DNA of 64,000 nt, taken from contig CANTFK010000085.1 in assembly GCA_947646735.1 (NCBI GenBank), forward strand, positions 124,001 to 188,000, read 5' to 3'. Positions within the stretch are counted from its first letter, which is position 1, and every line of letters starts with the position of its first letter. The notes under the pieces were generated by a model. That model saw only the letters and a program-made list of their open reading frames with translations. It did no database searches and was not told where the DNA came from. Position numbers and translations under genes: made by a program. This document shows positions 31,668 through 41,736 of this stretch, one piece after another. Source of the DNA: Peronospora farinosa (lineage: Eukaryota; Oomycota; Peronosporomycetes; Peronosporales; Peronosporaceae).

Positions 31668-34600
31668 ACCCGGGTCCCTGGCTGAATTTCGTGGCCGACT
31701 ACCCCTTCATTTTGTGCTTGCACCCGAGCCTGACTAGCCGCCCGTAAATTCTCGTTGACTTGGTCTTTTGCTCGCTGATAGTGACTCTGAACCCGATATC
31801 TCCATCTCCGAGGTCCTGAGTCTCGACGTCGAGTGTTCACCACCGGTAACATAGTCTCAAGAGTGGTCCTAGCATCCCATCCATGTACCAGATAGAACGG
31901 TGTTTCCTCACGTACTCTGTCTTGAGCCGTATTTAACGCGAACGTTAATCGTTCCGCGTATTCATCCCAGTCTCGCTGTCCCACGTCGGCTACGTAAATC
32001 TTGAGCGATCTTGTTAGAGTCTGGACCATTCTCTCCGCAGTGCCGTTCGCTTGAGGTCGGTAGACCATGGTCGCTCTCTGACGCTGACCTACCATACGAC
32101 TGAACGCTCGGAAGAAGTCCGACATAAACCCCGGTTCCCGATCGTGACGGATCGTCTCACTGGCACCAAAACGGCGGAAAACGCATTCCTCATACCCCTC
32201 AGCCACTGTCTGGGCTGTCCGTGACGCACTTGCTTTAGCCATCACATAACCTGTGAACAGGTCGATCCAGATCAGTAGTTCCGTATTTCCTTTATGTGAC
32301 TTGGGGAGAGATGGTATGTGGTCCATCGCGATGATTTGGAAGGGGTACGTCGCTTCAACATTCCCCCAAGACTTTCCTTGTAAGGTGAGACTCCCTTTCC
32401 CAGTCTCACAATCCATGCACAGACCCACATATTTCTGGACACTCCGAAAAAGGCCTCTCCAATGACAATATCGTCGAATCCGATGATAGGTACGGCCGAT
32501 TCCCTGATAAAGAACGTCGGCCAGAAGACTCTCGGGTATCACCAATCTGGAAGTTATGTCTCGGTCGTCTCCCTTGATCCTTTGGCCGGGGCAGTACACT
32601 AGAAGTCCCTCTTCACTTATCTCGTAATCCTCCGACATTTTGCTGCAGTTTCTGGCCGCTTCCACTGACAAGTCTTTCCAGTCTCCTTGCAAATATGCCT
32701 TCAACTCGCGTACCCAGCTCTCCTCTTCTTGCGCATCTCGGATTCTATCCATCCGGAGTTGTTGTACCACATCTTCTTGCATAACCTCTCCCGATATTTT
32801 GACGGGGAGCCGTGATCTCGTCACCGCAGATACCTTGACCGACTGACCTCGGTCTCTAGGGACCAGCACCTCTGGCAGCCGATTGATTGTTTCTAGACCT
32901 GACCACTCTCCTCTTGGTATCGACTCGACCCCTTGCTGCTGATGTAAAGCTGTACTGGCCAACTGGTCTGCGCTCTGATTCCAGTCTCGTTTCACATGTA
33001 GGACTGCCTGGTTGGGCCACGACTGGAGTTTACTCAGCGCCTTGGCCCGCAACGGGGATAAACCTGACGCTTTGCATTCAATCTCTCCACGCATCTGTCT
33101 TACAAACAAATTGGAGTCTCCACAAATAATCAAACGCCGTCGCTCCATTGGCTCCAACAGGTCAAAACCCAGTAACATGCCCTCATATTCAGCTTCATTC
33201 ACCGTAGACTTGTCGAGATATTTCGATGCAGCTGCAACTATAGTCCACGCAGGGAGTCTCCACACAATAGCGCTGCAAGCACCTCCCCCTTGTTTCACCC
33301 GGGCCGACCCATCGAAACTCATCACATACAGTTCTTCATTTAGTTCCACTGTGGGCGTCGGTAGGTCGACCACTTGCCTGGATTGCTTCTTGGGAGCAAT
33401 TGACGACAGAATTGAGTCCACATTCTCTCGAGGCGTGATGCTGGCAGCTAACGCCCCCAGTACCTGGTCCTCGCCTTTCTTGCATTTTACAATCTCCAAA
33501 GTCCACTGTAACAACAGAGCGGCCCAGTTTCCTAAGCGACCTTGCAACCCCGAAGACTTTACTAGCCAGGCTAGTGTAGAATGCCTCGTCAGAACTTTGA
33601 GAGTTCGGGTGACCAACATCGTGAAGCAAGTTTCCAATATCCGTAACAACGCCAACACTTCCTTTTCCACTGTGCTATAGTTCATCTCGTTTGACTTGAG
33701 GGTTCGGCTCGTAAACATTACCGGCATATACAGGCCGTCGTAATTTTGCACCAACGACGCCGAAATAGCCCAATCACTTGCGTAGACAATGATTACCGCC
33801 TCTCTAGCCGGGTCGAAATGTCGTAGGATGGGCGCCGTAGCAATCTCGTTCTTGAGCATGGCAAACGCTACTTGTACCTTCGACCATTTTTCTTCGTCGT
33901 CTTCCTGGGCCGCCACTTCCTCGTTAGCCTTCAATTTGCATCTCCAAGCGTGAAAATCCACCTCTCTCAGTTTGTAAAGGATCGACGCGTATATGGCATA
34001 ATCTTCGATGTACCTGCTGTAGTAATTTAGGCTTCCTAGAAAGGACTGCATAGCCTTCAGTGTTGTCGGTAGAGGTAGGTCGACCAAAGACTGAAGATCT
34101 TTTGGGTGGGCCTTTAGTCCCCCTTTGGAAACTCGATGGCCAAGATACTCGACCTTCCGACATCCCCACGTACTCTTGACGGCACTGACCGACAAATTCC
34201 AATAGTCGCACACGTCTAGCAGCCGCTCCACTTTCTGGCATAATACGTCCCACGATTCGGCCGGCACAAGTATATCGTCAATGTATGATCGTCGATCCAA
34301 TACAGAGAGGCCCGATTTTGCATCGGGTTCCTCTGTTGCGAACAAATCCTCAGTTTCCTCTGTGGCCGCCCCTGGCGAAATCCGTAAGAATCCATATAAC
34401 GCATTATCCAACAACCTTTGATATATCTGAGGCGCATTCTTAAGCCCAAAAGGCATCCGAAGCCATTCAAATAATCCCAGTGGAGTAACGAAAGCTGAGA
34501 TTAATCTCGCCCTTTCGGTCATGCTGACGACCCAAAAACCACTTGCCATATCAAGAGAACAGTACCATAAAGCTCCATCCAAGTCTTCCAGTAATTCGTT

Positions 34601-35476
34601 AATCAACGGCATCGGGTATACCATGAGCTGGGTAAGATCATTCACCAACCGATGGTCGATACACAATCGAATATCGACCCCATTCTTCTTCACGATAATT
34701 ACAATTGAGCTGGCCCATGGCGAGGTGGAAGACTGAATGATCTTTGCTGATAACAATCCCTTGATCAGGTCGGCTAGCTTCTCTCTGAATTGAGGGGCCA
34801 CCTTTCGTACGCGTTGCGCGATCGGTCTTGCGTTCCCTACATCGATATCGCATATCGCTCCTCGGGCGGCCGGGGGTAAGGCGTTACCTTTACCCATCAG
34901 CAGATGTCGTTTCTTCCATATTATTTGTCGCAACCGGTCCACCTCTTCGAGAGTGTTCCCATCTGGATCTGGAATCTGTATATCTTCTAACGCAATGCCT
35001 TCGGGTGAGGGGTCCACTTCCGGTATGACCGCCCACCCTGGCCTTATGTCCTCGGCCCAAAGTTCTCCACTCTCAAAAGAACACACCTGGTCATCTTCCT
35101 GTAACAAGTCTACCGGTTTGACTTCCTTCTCATTGGTGGTGGTCACTGTATGTAGGTCTTCTTCAAATACACTCCGCTTTTGGGCGGTCCCCTCCTGCCA
35201 ATTCACCCTCTCTTCGCACAGTTGTTCTTCACTGTCGGGTACCGGTTGGTGTGTTATATTCATCATTGGGGTTGGGGCCTGCGGTCGCTGTAAGATGTGT
35301 GACGGAGTCTTATACTCTGGTCTCTCCACTAGTGGCCCCTCTTCCTCTTCCGTTAGGTCGACCTGATGGTCGACCTGGTCGGTAGTAGATTCATAAGCCA
35401 GATTTAGCCATTCCGCATATCTTCGAGAGCCTACCGAGACAAACCCTGGCGTTCTTGGAACTTGCTCCCTAGTCAA
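31583..35476 (-). CDS. Gypsy copy 2: Pol (RT, two RNase H domains, integrase)
   Basis: Same 1,297-codon ORF as copy 1 with all catalytic motifs. The two differences seen in the protein are Gly to Asp just before the RT Y-I-D-D region (L-S-V-L-D-R-R) and Arg to Lys after integrase (Q-R-A-K-D-Q). It too begins right after an in-frame TAA that closes the protease frame. Confidence 0.92.
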   Translation of the reverse strand: MTREQVPRTPGFVSVGSRRYAEWLNLAYESTTDQVDHQVDLTEEEEGPLVERPEYKTPSHILQRPQAPTPMMNITHQPVPDSEEQLCEERVNWQEGTAQKRSVFEEDLHTVTTTNEKEVKPVDLLQEDDQVCSFESGELWAEDIRPGWAVIPEVDPSPEGIALEDIQIPDPDGNTLEEVDRLRQIIWKKRHLLMGKGNALPPAARGAICDIDVGNARPIAQRVRKVAPQFREKLADLIKGLLSAKIIQSSTSPWASSIVIIVKKNGVDIRLCIDHRLVNDLTQLMVYPMPLINELLEDLDGALWYCSLDMASGFWVVSMTERARLISAFVTPLGLFEWLRMPFGLKNAPQIYQRLLDNALYGFLRISPGAATEETEDLFATEEPDAKSGLSVLDRRSYIDDILVPAESWDVLCQKVERLLDVCDYWNLSVSAVKSTWGCRKVEYLGHRVSKGGLKAHPKDLQSLVDLPLPTTLKAMQSFLGSLNYYSRYIEDYAIYASILYKLREVDFHAWRCKLKANEEVAAQEDDEEKWSKVQVAFAMLKNEIATAPILRHFDPAREAVIIVYASDWAISASLVQNYDGLYMPVMFTSRTLKSNEMNYSTVEKEVLALLRILETCFTMLVTRTLKVLTRHSTLAWLVKSSGLQGRLGNWAALLLQWTLEIVKCKKGEDQVLGALAASITPRENVDSILSSIAPKKQSRQVVDLPTPTVELNEELYVMSFDGSARVKQGGGACSAIVWRLPAWTIVAAASKYLDKSTVNEAEYEGMLLGFDLLEPMERRRLIICGDSNLFVRQMRGEIECKASGLSPLRAKALSKLQSWPNQAVLHVKRDWNQSADQLASTALHQQQGVESIPRGEWSGLETINRLPEVLVPRDRGQSVKVSAVTRSRLPVKISGEVMQEDVVQQLRMDRIRDAQEEESWVRELKAYLQGDWKDLSVEAARNCSKMSEDYEISEEGLLVYCPGQRIKGDDRDITSRLVIPESLLADVLYQGIGRTYHRIRRYCHWRGLFRSVQKYVGLCMDCETGKGSLTLQGKSWGNVEATYPFQIIAMDHIPSLPKSHKGNTELLIWIDLFTGYVMAKASASRTAQTVAEGYEECVFRRFGASETIRHDREPGFMSDFFRAFSRMVGQRQRATMVYRPQANGTAERMVQTLTRSLKIYVADVGQRDWDEYAERLTFALNTAQDRVREETPFYLVHGWDARTTLETMLPVVNTRRRDSGPRRWRYRVQSHYQRAKDQVNENLRAASQARVQAQNEGVVGHEIQPGTRVWLYLDRVKEGYAKNWPTYGTDRSEFRS

Positions 35477-36412
35477 TTACATACCTACCTTGGTATCTTC
35501 ATGCAATGTTAAGGGGCGAGGGCTGACATTGGTTATCTTCAAAATCGGTCGACGTCCTATCCCTTGTATCATGGTGGTCACCCATCGTTCGCCTCTCGTG
35601 ACCCACAATTTCCACTGTTCTGAGGTCGACCTTTTGAGAGGCACTTCCGTACATCCTCCAACGGATATCTGTACATACCGACCCAATTTCACATCCGATA
35701 CTCGCGTATTATACAGTGTCCTTCGCCCAGTCAACTGTACCCTGACCTCATCGGGGAGGCAAAGAGTTCCGTCGGCCAAGTCTAACCGGATACCGGCTGG
35801 GACCATGAAGTCCATCCCCAAAATTGCATCTTGGCCTACCATAGGGCCTACCCACACCTTAAAGATGTACACCAAGTTCCCATTCAGAGTGACCTTGATG
35901 CGAGTGCGTCCCTCCGTGGTGTATACGGCTTCCCCAATACCAATACATTCTTGTCGTTCACTTTCATCAATTTGGCAGCCTACCTTACGAGCAAAGGCAA
36001 TATACAGAATGGATATCTCGGCACCAGTATCGAACAACAAATTTGCATGGTCGTTGTTGACCTTTCCAGAGGCTTTCGCTTGCCTGAACCATTTAGTAGG
36101 GGCGTGGTATTTCCAGTACCCCCTAGACTCGCCTGGCAATAAGTCCAACTCCATTACTGAACTTTCTCGAGCAAAACTATTAGGTTCATTCAAAGAAGCA
36201 ACATGGACCACAGGGTAATTTCCAATCTTCGATATATTTCCAATCTTAACTGGAATACCCGTCCCCTCCTTGGGCTGTTTCTCCACATATGCAAAGATGC
36301 AACAATTAGAACGCTCGGCTCGTACCAGATTCAAACCTGGCGAGTGTCCTAATTTGCCATCTTCTCGAGTTTCTCCGGGAACATCCCTGCGTGCTTGGCT
36401 GGGTTGTACCAT
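35477..36412 (-). CDS. Gypsy copy 2: aspartic protease
   Basis: Same 311-residue frame as copy 1 with D-T-G-A intact. Changes seen include Asp to Tyr shortly after the catalytic loop (S-I-L-Y-I-A), Val to Ala (K-A-S-G-K), and Arg to His near residue 23. The Asp-to-Tyr change sits a few residues past the active site and could affect activity. Confidence 0.88.
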   Translation of the reverse strand: MVQPSQARRDVPGETREDGKLGHSPGLNLVRAERSNCCIFAYVEKQPKEGTGIPVKIGNISKIGNYPVVHVASLNEPNSFARESSVMELDLLPGESRGYWKYHAPTKWFRQAKASGKVNNDHANLLFDTGAEISILYIAFARKVGCQIDESERQECIGIGEAVYTTEGRTRIKVTLNGNLVYIFKVWVGPMVGQDAILGMDFMVPAGIRLDLADGTLCLPDEVRVQLTGRRTLYNTRVSDVKLGRYVQISVGGCTEVPLKRSTSEQWKLWVTRGERWVTTMIQGIGRRPILKITNVSPRPLTLHEDTKVGM

Positions 36413-38868
36413 TGACGGAACAAATTATAGAACTCCTCCATCTGGCACTTCCCAATCTCGTGAATCTCTCCACATCCCCGGCATACAAACAGGCAGCGGT
36501 CAGACGGGTGACCTTTCCTTCCACAGCGGTCGCAGGTCAATCTTTTCCAGCAATTCAGATCTCCATGTTTCTTGGACCCGCAATATGCACATCTCGTGTT
36601 TGGGGTCGCTGATGATGGGCCGGGTCGCTGGTCTACTGCCTGGCGATGTTGGTCGGCCTCCCTAGTCGGTAGATTCTTTGAGAACCTCACACTTGGGTCC
36701 CTCCCCGCTTCTTTCTCCATAAGGTAGACTCGTCTTAAATCTCCTTCGTTCTCCGAAGAGTCTGGGCTGGAATCTTCAGAGCTCGAGTCTTCCAGGGGCG
36801 TCCGTATTGCATGTATGGAGCGGCGATTCATATCTCTCGGCCTCTCGGGTAGTGCCGGTGCCTTCTGACGAAACTTGTTTGATCCAAACAACATCTTGCC
36901 TCGTCGTGCCTTCGTCCGCTTACATGCTGTCAATACTTCCTCCAATTCTTCTACATCCGCCAGACGCAGCATAGTCAACTTGTCTGCTAGCTCTGGGTCG
37001 TCCACCGTCAAAATGTAGTGATCGACATGATCCTTCTGAATCTTGGGCGACCCATCCTTAATCTTCATCTTCGCCCTGAGTCCAAGAACATTCAGGCGGT
37101 ACAGATAATCCAGCGGGGTCTCTATCGACCTTTTCTTCGCATGGTAGTACTGGCGGGCGACCGGTACCCCCGTACCACAGAAACGAATCATGAACTCTTG
37201 GATTAAGTCCTTCCAGCTACCTCGGACTGAGCGACCCAGTTGACGGTACCAATTCTGTGCCGGTCCAGTCAGCAATCCTCCAAAAACGAGACATCGTTCA
37301 TCATCTGGTGCTTGGTCTCTTATGAATGCTGTCTTGACCGTCGACACCCAGCTGCGCGCTCTGTCTTCGTCTTGGTCTCTTCCATGAAATTCTTTAAGGT
37401 CCGAGGTTGCCGATAGTTTGATGCGAGGGACCATATTTGGCATCTGTCCCAGCGCTGCGTTCGCCATCATCGACTGAGGTCCCCTGAAATCCATGTTGTC
37501 AGGGTCGAACTCACAGGAACCGACGTATTCCATATCGACGTCGGTCATCGTGTGGCCTCTTGGCATTTGTATGCCTGGATGCTGGTCGTGGTGAGCGGTC
37601 GTCCTTTGCGCCTCTGGTCTTCCTCCTGCTACACTCCCGTTAGGGTGTGCCCGCGGTACTTGGCGTTCATTCAAAAATCTTGCCATCGCCGCGTCGAAGA
37701 GGGTCTGCAGATCGCCTACCGGGTAGGTAGGTCCTTCCCCCCCAGCATCTTCGTCATGGGGCAGAGCAAATTCCAATTTTTTCTCTTGCTGATTTTCCAT
37801 TGGCTGAAAATCGGAATGATTTTCATTCTTGCCACGCGTCGCCGTTTCAAGACCACTTGGCTCCTGCTCCGCGCTGCGCGCTCGGGCCTGGAGCAGCGCC
37901 GCTCCAGTAGGGCCTAGGGGCATCCTAGTGACCGACCCAGTTGAGGACGATCCTGGGGACCACGGTGCTGCTTCCCTCTGGCCGCTTGGCATCCGGTGTT
38001 GAGATGGGTCTTGATTCGCCCCTGGGTGACCGACGGCTCCGTACATGTGGGGACCCACCGTGATGTCCTGAAGCGTCATCTGGCTGTTGGACCGCATGTG
38101 TGTAGGTGTCACCAGAGGTGGGTGTTCCGTTGCTGGTGTGGTACCCACCAGGATCGAAAGACGCTTGTGCATGTGCTCTAACGTTGTTGTGATTCTGTCG
38201 AACCCCAGGGATAGCAGGTCGTCCGGGTCGAACCGACCTGCGACCATGTTCGCTTCACGAAGCATGGTGACCAGCGCTGTGATCGCGTCCGTGACGGAGT
38301 GCAGCCGTGGCAGGGTCGACACCGGCCCAGTGAGTTGACCCAGCTGTCGGATCTCCAGGATCTTCGCGACGGGGTCGCTCTCCAGGAACGCGTTCAGCTT
38401 GCGCTGGTGGTAGGCCCTCGTGACATCAGCGTCTGTCCATGACGCCAGTCCTTCCCTCTCGGGGCCTATCGACTTGGTGTTTCCGGGTGCCTTCATCCGG
38501 AACTTCGTCGGCTTGGATTGCGCGATCTTGTTTTGTTGTTTTTTTGGGGACCTTAGCCTCTCGGTTTTCACCGTCGGCTGATGGTCCTCTGGATCATGAT
38601 AGGCGTCATGACCCAAGGTGTCCTCAACGAGGACATAGGGAGGGTATTTAGGTTTTTCTTCAATGGATTCAACCTCGACCATGTTGACCGGGCCCCTCCC
38701 AAGGCCCGGTCGGTCCTTCGATCCTTTGATTGTTTCTTCTTGAGTCACTGGCGATCGGTCTTCCAGTGACTCTTCGGTCTTGTGCTCCTTCTTGACATGA
38801 ACATCTTTATCGTCTTGGGACTCGCGGTGGAATCCCGCGTCTTCCAAAGATCCGGGCACGCGCACCAT
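36349..38868 (-). CDS. Gypsy copy 2: Gag
   Basis: Identical in layout to copy 1: capsid domain, three zinc knuckles, ATG at the LTR junction (38868). The one protein difference noticed is Thr to Ile in the N-terminal region (Q-N-K-I-A-Q). The frame continues open into LTR3 to 38919, which I exclude for the same reason. Confidence 0.88.
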   Translation of the reverse strand: MVRVPGSLEDAGFHRESQDDKDVHVKKEHKTEESLEDRSPVTQEETIKGSKDRPGLGRGPVNMVEVESIEEKPKYPPYVLVEDTLGHDAYHDPEDHQPTVKTERLRSPKKQQNKIAQSKPTKFRMKAPGNTKSIGPEREGLASWTDADVTRAYHQRKLNAFLESDPVAKILEIRQLGQLTGPVSTLPRLHSVTDAITALVTMLREANMVAGRFDPDDLLSLGFDRITTTLEHMHKRLSILVGTTPATEHPPLVTPTHMRSNSQMTLQDITVGPHMYGAVGHPGANQDPSQHRMPSGQREAAPWSPGSSSTGSVTRMPLGPTGAALLQARARSAEQEPSGLETATRGKNENHSDFQPMENQQEKKLEFALPHDEDAGGEGPTYPVGDLQTLFDAAMARFLNERQVPRAHPNGSVAGGRPEAQRTTAHHDQHPGIQMPRGHTMTDVDMEYVGSCEFDPDNMDFRGPQSMMANAALGQMPNMVPRIKLSATSDLKEFHGRDQDEDRARSWVSTVKTAFIRDQAPDDERCLVFGGLLTGPAQNWYRQLGRSVRGSWKDLIQEFMIRFCGTGVPVARQYYHAKKRSIETPLDYLYRLNVLGLRAKMKIKDGSPKIQKDHVDHYILTVDDPELADKLTMLRLADVEELEEVLTACKRTKARRGKMLFGSNKFRQKAPALPERPRDMNRRSIHAIRTPLEDSSSEDSSPDSSENEGDLRRVYLMEKEAGRDPSVRFSKNLPTREADQHRQAVDQRPGPSSATPNTRCAYCGSKKHGDLNCWKRLTCDRCGRKGHPSDRCLFVCRGCGEIHEIGKCQMEEFYNLFRQWYNPAKHAGMFPEKLEKMAN

Positions 38869-39925
38869 TGTGGTGGAGTGGGTTCTCAAAATTGTATGAT
38901 GAGGCCCCAAACCACTCACTGTGCCGGACTGCCGACTGTCGGAGGGGGTACCTCGATGCCGCGTATGAACCTTCTCTCACCTTGTGTACCCGTCGGCTGG
39001 CGGGTTGCACTCTTCGGAGGACTTGGTGAAGATGTAGACGTTCTTGAGGGAGGTAGACCTGGGGGAGCCTCGAGTGGATATGCTTCACTCGGTGGGCCGG
39101 TAGGTGGCCACTCGATCGACCTTGTCGAGAGTGGGCTTAGAGAAAAATTCTTCAGGGGCTCTTGTCGTCCCTGGCCTTTTCCTTCTTGTTTTTGGGGTAT
39201 CAACCACCTGACCTCTACGTTGCTCCCGGACCTTGAGGTGAGGGAGACCGCTTCCGATAGCGGGTCTTGGGGGGTGTTGCTACTCGAACGAGCTCACAGG
39301 CCAAATGTATCCTGGAGCTCTATTCGCACTTGAACTTCGCTACACGACTGTCTTCGACGGGGGACAAAATATATCCCTTCCCGGAACAGTGAGTAACTTA
39401 GAGCAAGTTCTTCTTGGGTGACGGAGTCGTGCCACGTAGATCGCAAATTGAGTAGTATTTAATATAGTCCTATCCTTTTAACTCCTTTACTCTATCCTTG
39501 CCTGAAGCTCTGATTCCTTGCGTCGACTGGTCTGATCCTTGTATTAACTGGTCCGGAGTCGCTGAACCCCGAGGGGCCGAGGTCGACCAATGAGGGACCA
39601 GGTCTACCAATGAGGGACCCAGGTCTACAAATGAGGGACCCAGGTCTACCAATGAGGGACCCAGGTCTACCAATGAAGAACCGGGTCGACCAACGAGGGG
39701 CCAGGTCGATCAATGAGCGGCCATGATCAACTCCCTTTTGGTACCGGTTAACCGGTACCCTGATACTGATTTTTCTTCGGCGAATCCTGCGGATTGTCCT
39801 CCACCCACGGTCGCTCCCCTTTGAGGCCCCTGTCTCTCTGGTCTCCTGTCCCTGACCCACGGCCCATACTCTGAATCCCACTGGAGTCCGGGACCTCCAT
39901 ATCATAAAATTAGCACTTCACCACA
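38869..39925 (-). repeat. LTR3 (5' LTR of Gypsy copy 2)
   Basis: 1,057 bp, TG...CA ends, followed outside by GGCA. Private features are tcgatgccgcgtatgaa and a 3-bp deletion (gacgttcttgag) in its left third. As the 5' LTR it should hold the promoter for copy 2. Confidence 0.92.
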
Positions 39926-40167
39926 GGCACTTGGGTAAGGTTTTTTTCTTAAATCGTAATGCATTCATTTCATTAGTTCTCATCTTGGGATATAGAGATT
40001 ATTATCGAGGTTGCACGGCGGTTGGAGCATCATGCCGAATCAAGGTTGAAGTTACTATATTGCATATGATGAATTCTCAATACCGATCCTTTAGAATAGT
40101 AACTATAATATGTATGCTTCTTTATAGGATGAAGTCTCATCCAAACATCCGTGTATGATGTACATAG

Positions 40168-40434
40168 TGTTGGAAACTAAAAAACGCGTGACAAAATGAC
40201 TTTACTTACGGACGCGTGCCAGACGCGTTTTGGCCCGCCGCCGCGGGCCTCCTCAGTGGCTTACCGATCGCAAAGTGATCCTACTTAGTGCAGTGGCATC
40301 TGCCGCTGCCACAGAGTCTACCTATGCATCGAACATTCTAGAACTAACTAGAATAGACTATTCTAGAACAACCTAGCAGACTTCACCGGCGTACATCTAG
40401 TACCCGGCTAGATACGAAGTTCCACTTTCCAACA
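40168..40434 (-). repeat. Copia LTR family A, left (3') copy
   Basis: 267 bp, TGTTGG...CCAACA. On the minus strand GAGGGGGAG directly precedes it (polypurine tract). Compared with the right copy it has an extra ~25 bp (ctagcagacttcaccggcgt and a few more) near 40371-40397. Confidence 0.88.
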
Positions 40435-40944
40435 CTCCCCCTCGCCGGTGAGAGTGTGCGACTTGGTACCCGACGCTACAAGCACGCTCGTTGACTGCTC
40501 ATCATAAGCATTCCTGTCAAGAGTACATGCGCTGGCTGCTTGTACGCACGCATTTCTTGCGCCGCCTTGAGCATCCCTCCAGCATATCCCAACTTCAGCG
40601 TTGTCTTCGCATCGACCCGCTCGACTAATCGGCGATCTGATGGTCCACAAACTTCTTACGCTTCTTCGTCGTCTTGCACTTTATAATAGCCGTCCTTGTG
40701 TCTTTTAAATTGCTGTCCTTTGCATTCCACCATCACTCCGCGTCGTAGTCTGACTTCGGATGCATCAGCCATTGTTAGCGTGCTTAATACTGCCATCCAT
40801 CCATCGTGTGTGTGTGCTCCCCCTAGCACCAACTGTCTCACTTGCGCCGATCATTCCTTCCGCTCAGTCCTCTGTCACGAGCTCCTTCGTTTCGCACTTG
40901 TGCAGCATACTTGGTGGCGCGCGCGCAATCTTGGGCTCATAACC
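40435..40944 (-). mobile_element. Short internal region A (TRIM-like) with its own PPT and PBS
   Basis: 510 bp bounded by a polypurine tract at the left (minus GAGGGGGAG) and at the right by GGTTATGAGCCCAAG, the same primer-binding site used at 45774. It is therefore a complete but tiny internal region, like a terminal-repeat retrotransposon in miniature. A 61-codon minus frame (40656-40841) is Lys/Asp-rich at its end and may be a gag scrap; I cannot assign it. Confidence 0.65.
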
Positions 40945-41148
40945 TGTTGAAATGGAGAGACTTGTGCACGAGAGAGGAATTTAGAGAGTAAGTAAAATAT
41001 ATATTCCTGAGCATAGCAACTCGCATTTGAACCTACTTCGTGTTGATTTCACACGACTGTTACCTAGAGTCATCCAGCAGTGTAACTGCTCAAGCGACTG
41101 CTCCCAGGAGTCGGCCGGCTCAGCGACTGTTCCCCAAGATTTCCAACA
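40945..41148 (-). repeat. Copia LTR family B (internal)
   Basis: It begins TGTTGAAATGG and ends TTTCCAACA. The sequence between the ends is unlike family A. It is bordered on the left by a primer-binding site and on the right (minus strand) by the purine run GGAAAGGAG. It sits as a junction LTR between two internal regions rather than as an insertion, since no target duplication flanks it. Confidence 0.75.
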
Positions 41149-41160
41149 CTCCTTTCCGAC

Positions 41161-41733
41161 TCATGGGAGAGTCAGGCAACAGAAGTTTGTTCCCACCTTC
41201 AGCCGCAATTCAAGCACCCGTGGCGCTGGCAGTGCCTTTGTCAGAAGATCAGCTAGCATGTCGTGTGACTTTACGAAGCTTGGCTTGACGACTTCTTTCG
41301 TAGCATAATCCCGCAGAAACTTGAGCTTCACGTCCACATGTTTTGCACTTGCCGAGCTGGCCTCATTTTCAATTTGTTTAATAGCGGCTTGATTGTCCAT
41401 AGCAAGCACAATTGGCGTCTTCACTTGCAATCCTAGCTCAGAGAATAGTTCCTTTAGGCCAAGCACCTCTTGACCTCCTGCAGCTGCAGCGACAAACTCT
41501 GCTTCCGCAGTCGAGACTGCAACCGCCGACTGTTTTTTGCAGTGCCATCCGGCAGTCGCACCATTAACCATTATTACTGCCGCGCTCACAGACTTATGGT
41601 CTTTTCGATCTCCAGCAAAGTCTGCGTCCGTGAAGCATGTGATGCGGACTGGGATCAAATTTCCCTCATCCACACGTAGCTGCATTTTAAGGAATCGAGT
41701 GCCAATTAGGTACCGTGCGATTCGTTTGGCCAA
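41161..41733 (-). pseudogene. Copia RNase H domain, cut off from pol by a TGA
   Basis: This is the C-terminal ~190 residues of a Copia Pol in the same frame as 41737-45231, separated only by a TGA (41737-41739) where homologs have a Trp codon context (D-W-K-L style). RNase H residues are visible: F-T-D-A-D-F-A-G-D, S-T-A-E-A-E-F, D-N-Q-A-A and K-H-V-D-V-K-L-K-F. The M at 41733 is internal, not a start. Confidence 0.85.
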
Positions 41734-41736
41734 TTT

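Larger units (their letters stand above)
20839..39925 (-). mobile_element. Tandem array of two Ty3/Gypsy elements sharing a middle LTR
   Basis: The layout is LTR1 (20839-21893), internal copy 1 (21894-29851), LTR2 (29852-30910), internal copy 2 (30911-38868), LTR3 (38869-39925). Every internal ORF repeats at exactly +9,017 bp, and the two 7,958-bp internal regions differ at only about a dozen sites. The elements read on the minus strand as gag, protease, RT, two RNase H domains, integrase and chromodomain. LTRs have TG...CA ends with a 7-bp terminal repeat (TGTGGTG/CACCACA). GGCA flanks both outer ends (20835-20838 and 39926-39929), a likely 4-bp target duplication, so the array behaves as one locus. 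The chromodomain makes it chromovirus-like, and the second RNase H is unusual. Confidence 0.95.

Noticed and set aside
40696..41308. Plus-strand open frames over the Copia 3' region
   Set aside because: They are antisense to LTR B and the RNase H domain and cross element boundaries.
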